Assembly (NCBI GenBank): GCA_012861695.1
Contig: JAAOOA010000392.1
Location: 186,001-250,000, forward strand
Source: Trematomus loennbergii
Lineage: Eukaryota > Chordata > Actinopteri > Perciformes > Nototheniidae
DNA length: 64,000 bases
Reading direction: 5' to 3'
In this document: positions 47,230-61,793 of the stretch, in pieces
Position numbering within the stretch: position 1 is the first letter of the stretch
Layout: the number at the start of each line of letters is the position of its first letter
Translations under genes and position numbers: made by a program
Notes under the pieces: model-generated
Databases searched by the model: none
What the model was told of the DNA's origin: nothing
The model's input: the letters and a program-made list of their open reading frames with translations, nothing else

Positions 47230-47729
47230 GTAAAAGTCGCTTACAGGTTCTTACACCTTTTCCAAAGTCAAATTCAAGGTGCATTTTTCAGCTTTTCAAG
47301 CATCTTACAGCTGTTGCAAATTACATATTTATATACACATACTTATACTCAAATGATTATTGTAATATAAAACAATCAGCCAATAACCTTTCAATACATT
47401 ATTGATTACTATTTCTGAGTACTTTTAGGTTGGCAGTAAACATAATCAGAGGTACATGGTGTACTTTTCCTCCACTACATGTATTTAATACCTTTAGTTA
47501 CTTCACAGATGTGGATGAATGATGTGAAATAATCAAGTGTTAAATCAGACTTAGTTCCACCTGGAGTAAATCCACAAGCTACCCTGCAGTATACAAAGTC
47601 ATTCAACTAGCTGCACCTTTACCAGCTTTGAGAACACTTTCATGATCAATCATTATATAAACATATCATATATATTATTCTGAAATGGACCAATCTGCAC
47701 AATGACTACTTTTACTGTCGCTACTTTAA
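47230..47729. other. right-arm DNA with hAT-like MITE segment
   Basis: Intron sequence, then from 47447 the 'gaggtacatggtgtactttt' MITE segment also seen at 37650-37960 and inverted at 25200-25480. No coding sequence. Confidence 0.65.
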
Positions 47730-48205
47730 AGTGGACCTATCATGCTATATTATAATATAGTGTAGGACCATACCTATATAAGGCATATTTATACTTTCTG
47801 TTTTTCAAAATACCAAACAGATCAGCATTTTAGCCATGCCTCATTTTGCTCAATTTGACAATTTTTAGCTCTGTTTTAGCAAGGCTGATTCAGTGAGAAC
47901 AGCACCACCTACAGGCCTGGCATATTACTACAGCGTCTCCAGCGCTTTAGAACGGCAATGGCCGTGGCTGTCTCCTCCTGATAGGTGGAGAGTTGGCCCA
48001 ATAGCCGTAGCGCCACTGTCCTGACGTCAGGACAGTGTTCAAATCTGGATCAGTTTTTATCAGATCCGTTGCAGCCCCTTTTTTTAGAGATTTGGGTATG
48101 GAGGAAAATAGAGAGGGTTGTGTTTTCTGACACTTGGTGAGTTCCCTGGAACACCGGGGACACATATTCATGTAAAAAGACGTACACAAGTGCATTTTGC
48201 ATGAT
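47730..48205. mobile_element. TTAA-type MITE, internally deleted copy
   Basis: Left end AGTGGACCTATCATGC after TTAA (47726-47729). It follows the 56983-57945 element but lacks about half its interior (join near 47885). The 3' end reaches 'gcattttgcatgata' and then passes into the 37-bp minisatellite instead of the terminal repeat. Confidence 0.78.
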
Positions 48206-48236
48206 ATGTAGTATATATCCTACATAGCTACGTCCT

Positions 48237-50545
48237 ACATGTTGAACCCAAATACCTGTACTTTCTACTTCTTACATGTTGAACACAAATACCTGTACTT
48301 TCTACTTCTTACATTTGAACACAAATACCTGTACTTTCTACTTCTTACATGTTGAACACAAATACCTGTACTTTCTACTTCTTACATGTTGAACACAAAT
48401 ACCTGTACTTTCTACTTCTTACATGTTGAACACAAATACCTGTACTTTCTACTTCTTACATGTTGAACACAAATACCTGTACTTTCTACTTCTTACATGT
48501 TGAACTCAAATACCTGTACTTTCTACTTCTTACATTTTGAACACAAATACCTGTACTTTCTACTTCTTACATGTTGAACTCAAATACCTGTACTTTCTAC
48601 TTCTTACATTTTGAACACAAATACCTGTACTTTCTACTTCTTACATGTTGAACCCAAATACCTGTACTTTCTACTTCTTACATGTTGAACCCAATACCTG
48701 TACTTTCTACTTCTTACATTGAACACAAATACCTGTACTTTCTACTTCTTACATGTTGAACACAAATACCTGTACTTTCTACTTCTTACATTTGAACACA
48801 AATACCTGTACTTTCTACTTCTTACATGTTGAACACAAATACCTGTACTTTCTACTTCTTACATGTTGACACAAATACCTGTACTTTCTACTTCTTACAT
48901 GTTGAACACAAATACCTGTATTTTCTACTTCTTACATTTTGAACACAATACCTGTACTTTCTACTTCTTACATGTTGAACACAAATACCTGTACTTTCTA
49001 CTTCTTACATGTTGAACACAAATACCTGTACTTTCTACTTCTTACATTTGAACACAAATACCTGTACTTTCTACTTCTTACATCTTGAACACAAATACCT
49101 GTACTTTCTACTTCTTACATTTTGAACTCAAATACCTGTACTTTCTACTTCTTACATTTTGAACACAAATACCTGTACTTTCTACTTCTTACATGTTGAA
49201 CTCAAATACCTGTACTTTCTACTTCTTACTTCTTACATGTTGACTCAAATACCTGTACTTTCTACTTCTTACATTTGAACACAATACCTGTACTTTCTAC
49301 TTCTTACATGTTGAACTCAAATACCTGTACTTTCTACTTCTTACATTTTGAACTCAAATACCTGTACTTTCTACTTCTTACATTTTGAACACAAATACCT
49401 GTACTTTCTACTTCTTACATGTTGAACCAAATACCTGTACTTTCTACTTCTTACATGTTGAACACAAATACCTGTACTTTCTACTTCTTACATGTTGAAC
49501 CCAAATACCTGTACTTTCTACTTCTTACATGTTGAACACAAATACCTGTACTTTCTACTTCTTACATGTTGAACACAAATACCTGTACTTTCTACTTCTT
49601 ACATGTTGAACCCAAATACCTGTACTTTCTACTTCTTACATGTTGAACACAAATACCTGTACTTTCTACTTCTTACATGTTGAACTCAAATACCTGTACT
49701 TTCTACTTCTTACATGTTGAACCCAAATACCTGTACTTTCTACTTCTTACATGTTGAACCCAAATACCTGTACTTTCTACTTCTTACATGTTGAACACAA
49801 ATACCTGTACTTTCTACTTCTTACATGTTGAACACAAATACCTGTACTTTCTACTTCTTACATGTTGAACACAAATACCTGTACTTTCTACTTCTTACAT
49901 GTTGAACACAAATACCTGTACTTTCTACTTCTTACATGTTGAACAAAATACCTGTACTTTCTACTTCTTACATGTTGAACTCAAGTACCTGTACTTTCTA
50001 CTTCTTACATGTTGAACTCAAATACCTGTACTTTCTACTTCTTACATGTTGAACACAAATACCTGTACTTCTACTTCTTACTGTTGAACACAAATACCTG
50101 TACTTTCTACTTCTTACATGTTGAACTCAAATACCTGTACTTTCTACTTCTTACATGTTGAACACAAATACCTGTACTTTCTACTTCTTACATATTGAAC
50201 ACAAATACCTGTACTTTCTACTTCTTACATGTTGAACTCAAATACCTGTACTTTCTACTTCTTACATGTTGAACACAAATACCTGTACTTTCTACTTCTT
50301 ACATATTGAACACAAATACCTGTACTTTCTACTTCTTACATGTTGAACACAAATACCTGTACTTTCTACTTCTTACATGTTGAACACAAATACCTGTACT
50401 TTCTACTTCTTACATGTTGAACACAAATACTGTACTTTCTACTTCTTACATGTTGAACCACAATACCTGTACTTTCTACTTCTTACATGTTGAACTCAAA
50501 TACCTGTACTTTCTACTTCTTACATGTTGAACTCAAATACTCAAA
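48237..50545. repeat. 37-bp minisatellite, about 62 units
   Basis: Unit containing 'cctgtactttctacttctta' and 'catgttgaacacaaata'. Main variants are aaCAcaaa/aaCTcaaa/aaCCcaaa and catGttg/catTttg. It lies between an internally deleted MITE and an inverted MITE scrap (50550-50620). Stops occur in the frames, so no long ORFs arise. Confidence 0.97.
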
Positions 50546-50639
50546 ACGTCAGGCTACGGCTATTGGGCCAAATCCACCAATCTGGATCAGTTTTTTATCA
50601 GATCCGTTGCAGGGGTGGGTGGAGTCCCGTTCCCCTCGG

Positions 50640-51147
50640 TAAAAAGACAGCATGATGGGGGGTGAGAGCAAGTCACATTTGGTTTAGGCACGAAACATAC
50701 TACCAGTAGAAATACATTGATTTTAAAATCGCTCTGTGTCGAATCAATAGATTATATTTCGTGACTATAACAGGAAATGCCGTGAGTGCTTGATCCGCTT
50801 CATCCTCTGAACACCACAGGATGGAGACTGACATAACATAGGGACTCTATTATAGAATAATAATAATGGGTTTCATTTATAAAGCACTTCATATTTGACT
50901 TCAAATCCCAAAGTGCTACAAGCAGTGAGCATGAACAGTATAAAAACATTACACAACACGGTAGAATGAATAAAAAGCAATAACAAACAAACAATACAAA
51001 TCAAATCAAAGGGTGGTAATAAATCAAAGGTCTAGGGAAAGGCTCTGCTGCTAGCCACCGCTCGTTGAAACGGCAACCTCCAGGCATACTGCCATCTATC
51101 ACTCATCAGAATGCCCAGGTCACACGTAACAAAAACACTTGCCGGTC
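50640..51147. repeat. outer inverted-repeat segment, right side
   Basis: Reverse complement of about 10882-11388, including 'ctctgtgtcgaatcaatag' and the 'tttgatttgta' stretch. It marks the continuation of the palindromic organisation outside the minisatellites. Confidence 0.75.
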
Positions 51148-51662
51148 CAGTGTTTCCCATACATTGATTTATTTGTGGCGGGCCGCCACAATTAAATATC
51201 GTCCGCCACAAATGGATCTCATTGTTCCTCTAATGGATAGTGAGGTGGGCTGATGATCGGAAGGTTGCGAGTTCAAATCCCGCCTGGAACACCACTACTA
51301 GTGTGCCCTTGAGTAAGGCACTTAGCCCTCGGTTACTCCAGGGAGAATGTCCCTGTAATTGGTCATTGTAAGTCGCTTTAAAATAAGGCGTCTGCGAAAT
51401 GCCTAAATTGTAAATTGTAAATTATATTTGTGGGAGAATAAACCCCACAGATCCTCAACTCCGGTGTGTCTCACTCATTAACGACGCAACACAGAGCAAC
51501 AAGAACGTTGTCTACAGTAGCCATGAACTCGCATGTATTATCTTATTTGAGGGGGGGTGGATGCGTGGACCACCCGAATAGGTTAAGGGGCCTATGGCTT
51601 TTCTTGCTGGGGGCGGGGTGCGGTGCCCCCACAAATAGAATCAAATTCTGTGGGAAACACTG
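51148..51662. mobile_element. hAT-type MITE with SINE insertion
   Basis: Ends CAGTGTTTCCCATACA at 51148 and the complement of CAGTGTTTCCCACAGA ending at 51662. Flanks share 'cggtc', less than the 8 bp expected for hAT, so the target duplication is uncertain. A tRNA-derived SINE (51218-51425) is inside. The left-side counterpart keeps only one terminus (10881). Confidence 0.7.
51218..51425 (+). repeat. tRNA-derived SINE, right copy
   Basis: tRNA-like head with GAGTTCAAATCCC B-box-like word and the 'tgtaagtcgctttaaaata' tail; inverted counterpart at 10600-10812. Confidence 0.75.
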
Positions 51663-51902
51663 CGGTCACGCAGGGAAGGCCGGGGCGAAGATGTTTTATG
51701 TAAAAGCGAAGCAATTAAGCTCTGACTTCTTTATTTTCTTTTAATCTAAAAAGCGAAGTCAAGCATTTACAATTTCAAGCACTTTATCCCAAATGCAAGC
51801 ACCATTCCCAAAATTCAAGCACTTTTCAAACCTTGAAAGCACCTCGTACAATTTCAAGCATTTTCAAGGATTTCCAGCACCCGTACGCACCCTGTGCTTA
51901 AC

Positions 51903-52560
51903 ATATAGTTGGAATGCTGATACAGCATTCCCACTATATGTTATGCTACGGACGAAAAGTTTATTATTTATTCCGTCCAATTATTTTGGCCCTCTTCTCC
52001 TCCCACATTCAACATCGCAGAAACTCCGTTCAAACATCAAAACGTTCAGCTCGGTCGGGAATCGGGCGCTATTACTTTTCTCATTCATAACTTTCATAAT
52101 TCCAGAGATACATCCCATAATACATCACATTTTTAACCATTGAAGTCAATGGAGACATTCTTCAGACTTCAACAAATCTTCATGCGACTTCAACTGCTAA
52201 CTGTTCATTCATACTTTCACTCAGAAACCTCATTCCAACTTTAAAATGTTACACATCTTTCTCACATTATTCGTGTAACACAACTTTTAAATCTGATTCT
52301 TACTTTTAGAGATATTAAACATTGTTCAGACCTTGGTAAAGAGGTTTTCTTCAGATTTTAACATTAACTAGAGTGCGTGATGTCACAGCTAGAGGGTAGG
52401 AAATCTTGAAATTTCCCTTCATATCTTTTTTTAAAACTGCCATAATTCCCAAACTCTACATTCCTGAGACATCATTTTTCATGACAAACGTAGGAAAACA
52501 TCTCGTAGCTTGATAAATGACAAATAATTAAGCAAAAAATAATTAAACAAATGCCAAAAA
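51903..52560 (-). mobile_element. inverted 3' part of the 5950-8355 repeat
   Basis: Begins with the terminal hairpin (catatagttggaatgctg) and runs backwards along 8355 to about 7712 of the left copy with small differences, then ends at a junction with the TTAA-type MITE. Confidence 0.82.
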
Positions 52561-52748
52561 ACAATGGAAAAGGAGAAATCTCCAACGAGGTGTTTTGGGG
52601 AGGTATTTTCTGTGTTAGAGTTTACTCGCTACAGGGTGTACTTTGAGGGGTTTGACTCTGCAGACCGTTTACATGAAGAGAAACCTTCATAACAAAAGGG
52701 GACGGGTAATAACCGGAAAAGCATGACATGGGAGCTTTAAGGAGAAAA
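52561..52748 (-). mobile_element. TTAA-type MITE 5' fragment
   Basis: Reverse complement of the first 180 bp of the family at 4229 and 62471, ending in the terminal sequence 'catgacatgggagct' followed by TTAA. Truncated at its internal side. Confidence 0.8.
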
Positions 52749-52798
52749 CAAACTTCATCATTGTGGGGTTTATTTTACAGACTCGTATTTTAAATGGG

Positions 52799-55155
52799 TC
52801 CAGGTGATATCAGTATGTAGTGTCTCTACTTTAAAGGAGTCCTCTCCTGTGATGTTCAGGTGTATATCAGTATGTAGTGTCTCTTACTTTAAAGAGTCCT
52901 CTCCTGCTGATGATGTTCAGGTGTATATCAGTATGTAGTGTCTCTACTTTAAAGAGTCCTCTCCTGCTGATGTTCAGGTGTATATCAGTATGTAGTGTCT
53001 CTACTTTAAAGAGTCCTCTCCTGTTGATGTCCAGGTGTATATCAGTATGTTGTGTCTCTACTTTAAAGAGTCCTCTCTGCTGATGTTCAGGTGTATATCA
53101 GTATGTAGTGTCTCTACTTTAAAAGAGTCCTCTCCTGCTGATGTTCAGGTGTATATCAGTATGTTGTGTCTCTACTTTAAAGAGTCCTCTCCTGCTGATG
53201 TTCAGGTGTATATCAGTATGTTGTGTCTCTACTTTAAAGAGTCCTCTCCTGCTGATGTTCAGGTGATATCAGTATGTTGTGTCTCTACTTTAAAGAGTCC
53301 TCTCCTGCTGATGTTCAGGTGTATATCAGTATGTTGTGTCTCTACTTTAAAGAGTCCTCTCCTGCTGATGTTCAGGTGTATATCAGTATGTAGAGTCTCT
53401 ACTTTAAAGAGTCCTCTCCTGCTGATGTTCATGTGTATATCAGTATGTTGTGTCTCTAATTTAAAGAGTCCTCTCCTGCTGATGTTCAGGTGTATATCAG
53501 TATGTGTGTCTCTACTTTAAAGAGTCCTCTCCTGCTGATGTTCAGGTGTATATCAGTATGTTGTGTCTCTACTTTAAAGAGTCCTCTCTGCTGATGTTCA
53601 TGTGTATATCAGTAGTTGTGTCTCTAATTTAAAGAGTCCTCTCCTGCTGATGTTCAGGTGTATATCAGTATGTTGTGTCTCTACTTTAAAGAGTCCTCCC
53701 TGTGATGTTCAGGTGTATATCAGTATGTTGTGTCTCTACTTAAAGAGTCCTCTCCTGCTGATGTTCAGGTGTATCAGTATGTTGTGTCTCTACTTTAAAG
53801 AGTCCTCTCCTGCTGATGTTCAGGTGTATATCAGTATGTTGGTCTCTACTTTAAAGAGTCCTCTCCTGCTGATGTTCAGGTGATATCAGTATGTTGTGTC
53901 TCTACTTTAAAGAGTCCTCTTCTGCTGATGTTCAGGTGTATATCAGTATGTAGTGTCTCTATTTAAAGAGTCCTCTCCTGCTGATGTTCAGTGTATATCA
54001 GTATGTTGTGGTCTCTACTTTAAAGAGTCCTCTCCTGCTGATGTTCAGGTGTATATCAGTATGTAGTGTCTCTACTTTAAAGAGTCACTCCTGCTGATGT
54101 TCAAGTGTATATCAGTATGTAGTGTCTCTACTTTAAAGAGTCCTTCCTGTTGATGTTCAGGTGTATATCAGTATGTAGTGTCTTACTTTAAAGAGTCCTC
54201 TCCTGCTGATGTTCAGGTGTATATCAGTATGTAGTGTCTCTACTTTAAAGAGTCCTCCTGCTGATGTTCAGGTGTATATCAGTAGGGTGTCTCTACTTTA
54301 AAGAGTCCTCTCCTGCTGATGTTCAGGTGTATATAAGTATGTTGTGTCTCTACTTTAAAGAGTCCTCTCCTGCTGATGTTCAGGTGTATATCAGTATGTT
54401 GTGTCTCTACTTTAAAGAGTCCTCTCCTGCTGATGTTCAGGTGTATATCAGTATGTTGTGTCTATACTTTAAAGAGTCCTTCCTGCTGATGTTCAGGTGT
54501 ATATCAGTATGTTGTGTCTACTTTAAAGAGTCTCTTCTGCTGATGTTCAGGTGTATATCAGTATGTAGTGTCTCTACTTTAAAGAGTCCTCTCCTGCTGA
54601 TGTTCAGGTGTATATCAGTATGTTGTGTCTCTACTTTAAAGAGCCCTCTCCTGCTGATGTTCAGGTGTATATCAGTATGTAGTGTCTCTACTTTAAAGAG
54701 TCCTCCTGCCGATGTTCAGGTGTATATCAGTATGTAGTGTCTCTACTTTAAAGAGTCCTCTCTGAGATGTTCAGGTGTATATCAGTATGTAGTGTCTCTA
54801 CTTTAAAGAGTCCTCTCCTGCTGATGTTCAAGTGTATATCAGTATGTAGTGTCTCTACTTTAAAGAGTCCTCTCCTGATGATGTTCAGGTGTATATCAGT
54901 ATGTAGTGTCTCTACTTTAAAGAGTCTCTCCTGCTGATGTTCAGGTGTTATCAGTATGTGGTGTCTCTACTTTAAAGAGTCCTCTACTGCTGATGTTCAG
55001 GTGTATATCAGTATGTAGTGTCTCTACTTTAAAGAGTCCTCTACTGCTGATGTTCAGGTGTATATCAGTATGTAGTGTCTCTACTTTAAAGAGTCCTCTC
55101 CTGCTGATGTTCAGGTGTATATCAGTATGTAGTGTCTCTACTTTAAAGAGTCCTC
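52799..55155 (+). repeat. 57-bp minisatellite, about 41 units
   Basis: Unit containing 'gtgtctctactttaaagagt' and 'gatgttcaggtgtatatcag'. Main variants are tgtAgtg/tgtTgtg. Because 57 is a multiple of three, 19-residue repeating frames stay open, broken only by single-base indels; they are not genes. Inverted relative to the short arrays at 1-66 and 3888-4165. Confidence 0.97.
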
Positions 55156-55536
55156 TCCCCCGTTTAGCATCTCCTGGAGACACAGAATCTAGTGGTGCCC
55201 ACCTCAAAACTCAGTGATAAACATTTGCGACGCTATAAACGAAAGCGTACATCATAACATGTGGAGCTAGGTAGCTAGAAACGCTAACATGGCTTACCTT
55301 GGTCAAAACTGGTCTTCAATGGCATTAAAACGATAAAAAAACGATGCTGCAGTTAATCCATAGGTTCATCCAATGTGTCTGTGTCCTCTTTGAAATGATT
55401 TCTGATAATCCATAAGCAATAAAACTGCTTTTTAGTTTCCAAATGCCAGAGCTAGAATGTAGCTCCACTCTGCTGCACATTTACATGCGCGCAGCCCCCA
55501 CCTCTTCTCTTCACAACGTGTGTGTTTGGCAGCCAC
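55156..55536. other. noncoding, no feature seen
   Basis: About 380 bp between the 57-bp array and a dispersed repeat. No gene or element recognised. Confidence 0.5.
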
Positions 55537-56060
55537 CCCCTTCGATTCTATTGGCTCTAACGGTCAGAAAGAGGTGTCAACCATCAAAATCGAGCAAGGG
55601 GGGCAGAGATATGGAAAAAAAAAACATTTTCACCCAAATCACCTCAGAGGTGGTGGTTTTGGCTAAACCTCTCTAAAAAGGTCAAATGTCACTTGTTTTG
55701 CATCAATCTTGATACAGGGTACTTATTATATGTTTGTAGTTGGATTCCTAAAGCTTTTAGTCTACTAACCCATCATCCAAGGGTAGTTTTCACTATCTGT
55801 AAAAAATAATTTTTGGACGGACACTATAATTTACAGTTTTTACTATGTAAAATCTGAATTTTCTTTAAAATAAAAAACATCTATATGGATTCTGACACTT
55901 CTACATCCAACTCACAGATGTAACCTGGCTTTGATAAAAGAATATATTCATATAACCCTTTTAGAAGTTAGGTTGTAGTCATTTGTTTTGGGCATGTCAT
56001 TTTCGAGCCTGAAACATGAAAAACAGGCTGGTTGGCTGAACAGGTTAAAAAAGTATGGGA
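55537..56060 (+). repeat. dispersed repeat, copy 2
   Basis: Same orientation as 3054-3545 with small indels. Shares 'ggctctaacggtcagaaaga' and the 'ggacggacactataattta' stretch. Confidence 0.7.
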
Positions 56061-56630
56061 TTTGAAAGGTACTCTGTGTTGCGATCGCGTCTAAATGTGT
56101 TTTGTGGGAAATGTCCGGGCTGCAAAGTAACCAGTACGGTAATAGCCTTTCAGTTCCACCCAACAATTTGTATTGAAATAAATGAACTTGGAACCAGTAA
56201 TCAATAACTTTGTTTCCCCCGGCCCCTTATCGGAGAACACAGCTAGTAACCTAGCAACCAGGCTTCAGCTAGCGGCAGTCAGAAACTCATGTCTCTTCAA
56301 ATCTACTTACAAATAAATATGGGGAAGTGTAAGTTCAACCGTATTGGTTGGAAAACCTCAAATGTAGTGCTTGGTTGAAACCAGTGGAGGGAACGTGTTT
56401 TGCTGCACCTTTTGCAAAAGAAATTAGCGTTTGTTTTGCTAATGTAGCGTTAGCTAGTGCAGCGTTAGCTAGTGCAGCAGCTCCCGCAACAACATCGGGG
56501 GACCTCCGGGCGACATTTGGGTCTACGTCAACCCTAAAGCGGAGGTGCTGTAGACGCTAAATACCGTAGCTAAACACCAATCATACAACAGCAACGATGA
56601 AAGATTGTAGCCAAGGCAGCAGAGCTCTTG
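56061..56630. other. noncoding, no confident gene
   Basis: Contains a small tandem 'gcgttagctagtgca' duplication at about 56447-56480. No domain recognised. Confidence 0.45.
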
Positions 56631-56773
<143 letters not shown>

Positions 56774-56982
56774 GGCTTATGGCAAAAATCATAATCACGA
56801 TTATTTTGGTCAATAATTGATAAATGATTATAAATATGATTATTAATTGACTTTGAGAACATCAATTTATTGAACTTTAAAACAAATAATAATTTGAACA
56901 GTATATTAACTGTAGATTACCCTGAACGTAAATTCAACTGAAAAACCAATACAAAAATAAATTAAATAAATGATACATTTAA

Positions 56983-57945
56983 AGTGGACCTATCATGCTA
57001 TATTTAAATGATATATTGTAGGGCCATACCATATAAGGTATATTTATACGTTTCTGTTTTCAAAATACCAAACAGATCATGCATTTTAGCCATGCTCATT
57101 CGCTCTATGTGCTGTTTGCTGTCTACGGGTCTGATTCTGCTGACCACGCCCCCTGCAGGAGAGGGGAGACGTGCTCGATCAGCTGCTGGGCTGTCAGAAG
57201 AGGGGGAGAAAAAGAGATCTCCGTCCTCCGTGTTTTATTATATAGAGTCGTTATTCATTTGTTTTAAAGCTCAATAAATAACAAAGAAGACCTTTGACCG
57301 GCACTTTTCTAATTTTGTCCGGAAGATTTAAACTTAACGGACATCTTGACCGGCGAAAGAAACTGAAACTGAAAACTCTGCCGCACGGTCCCCTCGTTCC
57401 TTGGAAGAGGCGGAGAGGTGGGTGTTTGTCATCTGCTGGTGGACTAACCGGAGAGAATTACAGTGCTTGCCTCGACGGGGAGGGATTGCATTGAATTAAA
57501 GCAGCGGGAGCAAACGCTTGCCTCGGGGAGGGAGAAAGAAAGCCACAGCGGAGAAAAACAGAAGGGTAACCATGGTAACTATGGGCGGGAAGTCTTCTTC
57601 GCTGCTTTTGTGGCAGACTACAGCCCCACTTACAGGCCTGGCATATGTACTACAGCGTCTCCAGCGCTTTCGAGCGGCAATGGCCGGCCGTGGCCCAACC
57701 CCACATTCCCCTGATAGGTGGAGAGTTGGCCCAATAGCCGTAGCGCCACCGTCCTGACGTCAGGACAGTGTTCAAATCTGGATCAAGTTTTTATCAGATC
57801 CGTTGCAGCCCTTTTTTAGAGATTTGGGTATGGAGGAAAATAGAGAGGGTTGTGTTTTCTGACACTTGGTGAGTTCCCTGGAACACCGGGGACACATATT
57901 CATGTGAAAAGACGTACAAAAGTGCATTTTGCATGATAGGTCCCT
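56983..57945. mobile_element. TTAA-flanked MITE, full-length copy
   Basis: Inverted termini AGTGGACCTATCATGC and AGGGACCTATCATGC (reading inward from each end) with TTAA on both sides (56979-56982, 57946-57949). 963 bp, no recognisable ORF. It serves as reference for the deleted copy at 47730 and the piece at the outer end of the left palindrome arm. Confidence 0.8.
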
Positions 57946-58129
57946 TTAAATAAAATTCAGAAATCTTTAAAAAAAAAAAATAAGGTGAAGTATTTTAACT
58001 AAAGTTTTTTAAATAAAAGAAAACCTACATTTTGATTAAGTATGATTTGGTCATATGAAATCAAATGGGCTTGTATTTTTGTAGATCTCATGCATGACGG
58101 CCTCTCACTGACTCTCTCCTATATTTTAG

Positions 58130-59074
<945 letters not shown>

Positions 59075-61405
59075 TCCTTTTCTGAGTCAAGCTAGCATTC
59101 CTCCTGCTTGTCTCCAAATGTAAAGCTGACCAACAGTGACTTTACGTTCTAATAAACATGTTTTTTATGGACTACATTCAGACCTCCCAAAACCCTGCTG
59201 TCCTCACACACTTAGCTCTATATGAGAGTGCTCTGGTTAATGAAAATGTTTTGTTTGGATAAAGCAGCCTTATACTGTTGCTGCGATGCTGAACGTAACA
59301 ATGATCTGTCTACCAGCAGCCTGTGAATGAGACGTTTAGGGAGGTTTAGGAGGGTCGTTAAATAAATATTTACATCTTGTGCTGCATCGCTACTTCTGAA
59401 TGCAGAATTAAATGGCCCATTTGAAGCTAAAGTACTTGAAGGAGACTAGATGGGGTCATCTTTAGAGAGGAGGGGGAATCAAGGGTGGGATTTAGGGGAG
59501 GGATGAAGGGTAATGTGTTCACTCCTCCATCCTTTTGTTCCTGGAGGTTTCACATCAAGTCTGAGAGGAGTCGTCTCTGAGCAACTACTGCACATTTACA
59601 TTTCTAAATGTCTGCTTTCTGCTTTCCTAGTACATGTTGGGTTTGAGAAGAGAGACCCTTTATTTAAACTCTGGTATCATCTGATTTCTCTCATGTTCAT
59701 CATTTGACTTCATTGTGACAGCCGTTTCTTTTCTGTGTTCACAGTCAATTTCTTTGAAAAAATAAAATATATTGGAAAATTCAAGTTTGTGTTAAAGTAC
59801 AATATTTCTCTGGAATTCTATGTTTGTTAAATTGAGAGTGTAAGGCCTATAATGGTTTATGGGTGTCACTGATAAGAGGAGAGGCAGTTTCTTCTCTCTC
59901 CCTCACAGCAGTACACAGGGGGGGGCTCCTGACTTAAGGAGAAATACACTGAGGCCCAAAAAGGTTTTGTGTCATAGCCGAGAATAATATTTTGCAAGTC
60001 CTGCAGAGTAGGGGTCATGACCTTTTTACACAAACATGGGAAGGTGTGTCTTATGCCAGAGCCATAGAATATGTCTGGTCATGTCCAGTCCTGTGCATCA
60101 GATGCCCAGTTTCCACAGATATGGGTATGGAGGAGGGGTCTTTAGGTTTCTCTGTCCTGTTTTTGAGCATAAAGACACTGGTGGAGAGGGAGCAGACTGG
60201 AGAGAGTGAGGGGGGGGGGGGTTCCCCTGGTATACTCTCTCCCTGAGAGAGCTGGGTTTTGCTCTCGGTAAGGTTCTCTCAAACTTGGTAAATATCTCTC
60301 TAATTTCTTTGTTGAATGCTGAGTGAATTTCTTTGTGAAATGAGTGGAATGAATTGATGTTTGTTGAAAGTTAGTACCCTGCCACCTGTGAGGAAAGGTC
60401 CTCTGAATTCATGCGGGACTAGTTGAAGTATACGAATGTGGAAATGAGCAAATGAACTGATTTGGTGAATGAAAGTTTGAATGTGCTTTTTATCATCACC
60501 GGTCATTTATGAGGAAATGCCTCTAAATTCTGTCGGGAGATTTTAAATGTCACAACTGAATTGGGCAGCTGAAGTTACAATTTAGTGTAATAAATGTAAA
60601 ACTGTGAATTAAAGTTTCATATTAGAACATGATCACAGCATGATATGTTTAGTATGATTATAATGTTGTAACGAGAGAAGGTAAAAACCCTGTTCAAGTG
60701 TGGACCTATTTTTCTTCGAATAAACTGATCCCACCTTTTGGATTGGGACAACTTGAAAGACATCTGCGCTCTCCTCTCCTGCTTCAAAGGTGAGATTGCA
60801 CACTGCCACACTCACACTTAGGTAGGGCCACACCTCATTACTGATATCAAAATCCTTCAGGATCGCTTAACAGATTTAGAGGGTCGTCTGAATTGAAACA
60901 GCAGTTCATTGAACCTGGTTCTTCAGGAGTTAATAGAGGTGAGATCTTGCTGACGTTGGTGGATCTGAGCCAAGCAGCAGAGTTGCAAAATTCAGCAAAA
61001 TTCAGCAAAATTCCTGTCTTAAACTGCAACTGGCTCTGCCTCTGTCTGCCATCATGGTTCCTGCTTTGTGGGAATTAAATGTCACTGGTTTCAAAATGAC
61101 AATCCTGGGGGGCATTGGACATTTTGGCGCATCCGGATATATGTACACAAATGTGAAATCAATCTACTAACTATATAACTATCTATCTATATAACTTACT
61201 ATATAACTAACTGTTATTCATGTTTGATCAGCACTGCATATTTTTACAGTTTTATCCGAGTTTGGAAAGATTCTGCTTGAAGTTAATCACAAAATGTATT
61301 AAAATTAAAATTAAAAGCTGTAAAATGTATTATCTCTTGGATTTACACACGGCATCTATTGCACGTCTGTCCGTCCTGGGAGAGGGATCCCTCCTCCGTT
61401 GCTCT
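59075..61405. other. noncoding, no gene recognised
   Basis: The first 90 bp are the zinc-finger 3' untranslated region. The rest shows short ORFs only. A G run occurs near 60213-60222. From about 61375, 'ctcctccgttgctctccctg' is the start of a common fish LINE/SINE tail that is interrupted by the solo LTR. Confidence 0.5.
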
Positions 61406-61410
61406 CCCTG

Positions 61411-61793
61411 TGTTAGGGTTGAGTGAAGCAGGCAGGACCCGAATGCAGATAACAAAGAAAATACCTTTATTAAGGTTTTAGCGGTAACAAAAAGAACACT
61501 AACCCGTGAACACAGTCACAGACAAACAAGGATCTAACTAAGACAGACAGAAAAACCAGAACTTAAATACACACAAGACTAATCACACCACAAGACACAG
61601 GTGAGGAGGGAGGAGAAAACACAGGGGCACCAGGTGAACACAATCAGGAAATCAGACACACCAGGGAAACTAACGACGGGAAGGCAAACACAGGGAGTAG
61701 GATCAGACAAGACACAAGGAGGAAAACATTTCAAAACAAAACAGGAAACCAGAGACAGAAAAAGACAAGACACAACACAGACAGATCGTGACA
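61411..61793 (-). mobile_element. solo LTR of a Gypsy-like element
   Basis: On the minus strand it starts TGTCACGATCTG and ends CAACCCTAACA, 383 bp. It contains 'gtatttaag' (TATA-like) and an AATAAA signal followed by an A-poor tail. It is flanked by a perfect 5-bp target duplication, CCCTG (61406-61410 and 61794-61798). Removing it restores continuous host repeat text (...gctctccctgaggtttctc). It results from LTR-LTR recombination that removed the internal region. Confidence 0.9.

Larger units (their letters stand above)
41007..47818 (-). repeat. right arm of large palindrome
   Basis: About 6.8 kb, the inverted partner of 25110-31694. The inner boundary is at 'taacatagg' (41007), in the intergenic gap between the converging transposase and nuclease genes. 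The outer boundary lies inside the TTAA-type MITE beginning at 47730. Differences seen: small indels, longer microsatellites, a 2-bp deletion in the nuclease gene, and single-base changes. Confidence 0.92.

Noticed and set aside
52877..55217. ORFs with repeating MFRCISVCSVSTLKSP
   Set aside because: 57-bp minisatellite translation; frames change with every indel.
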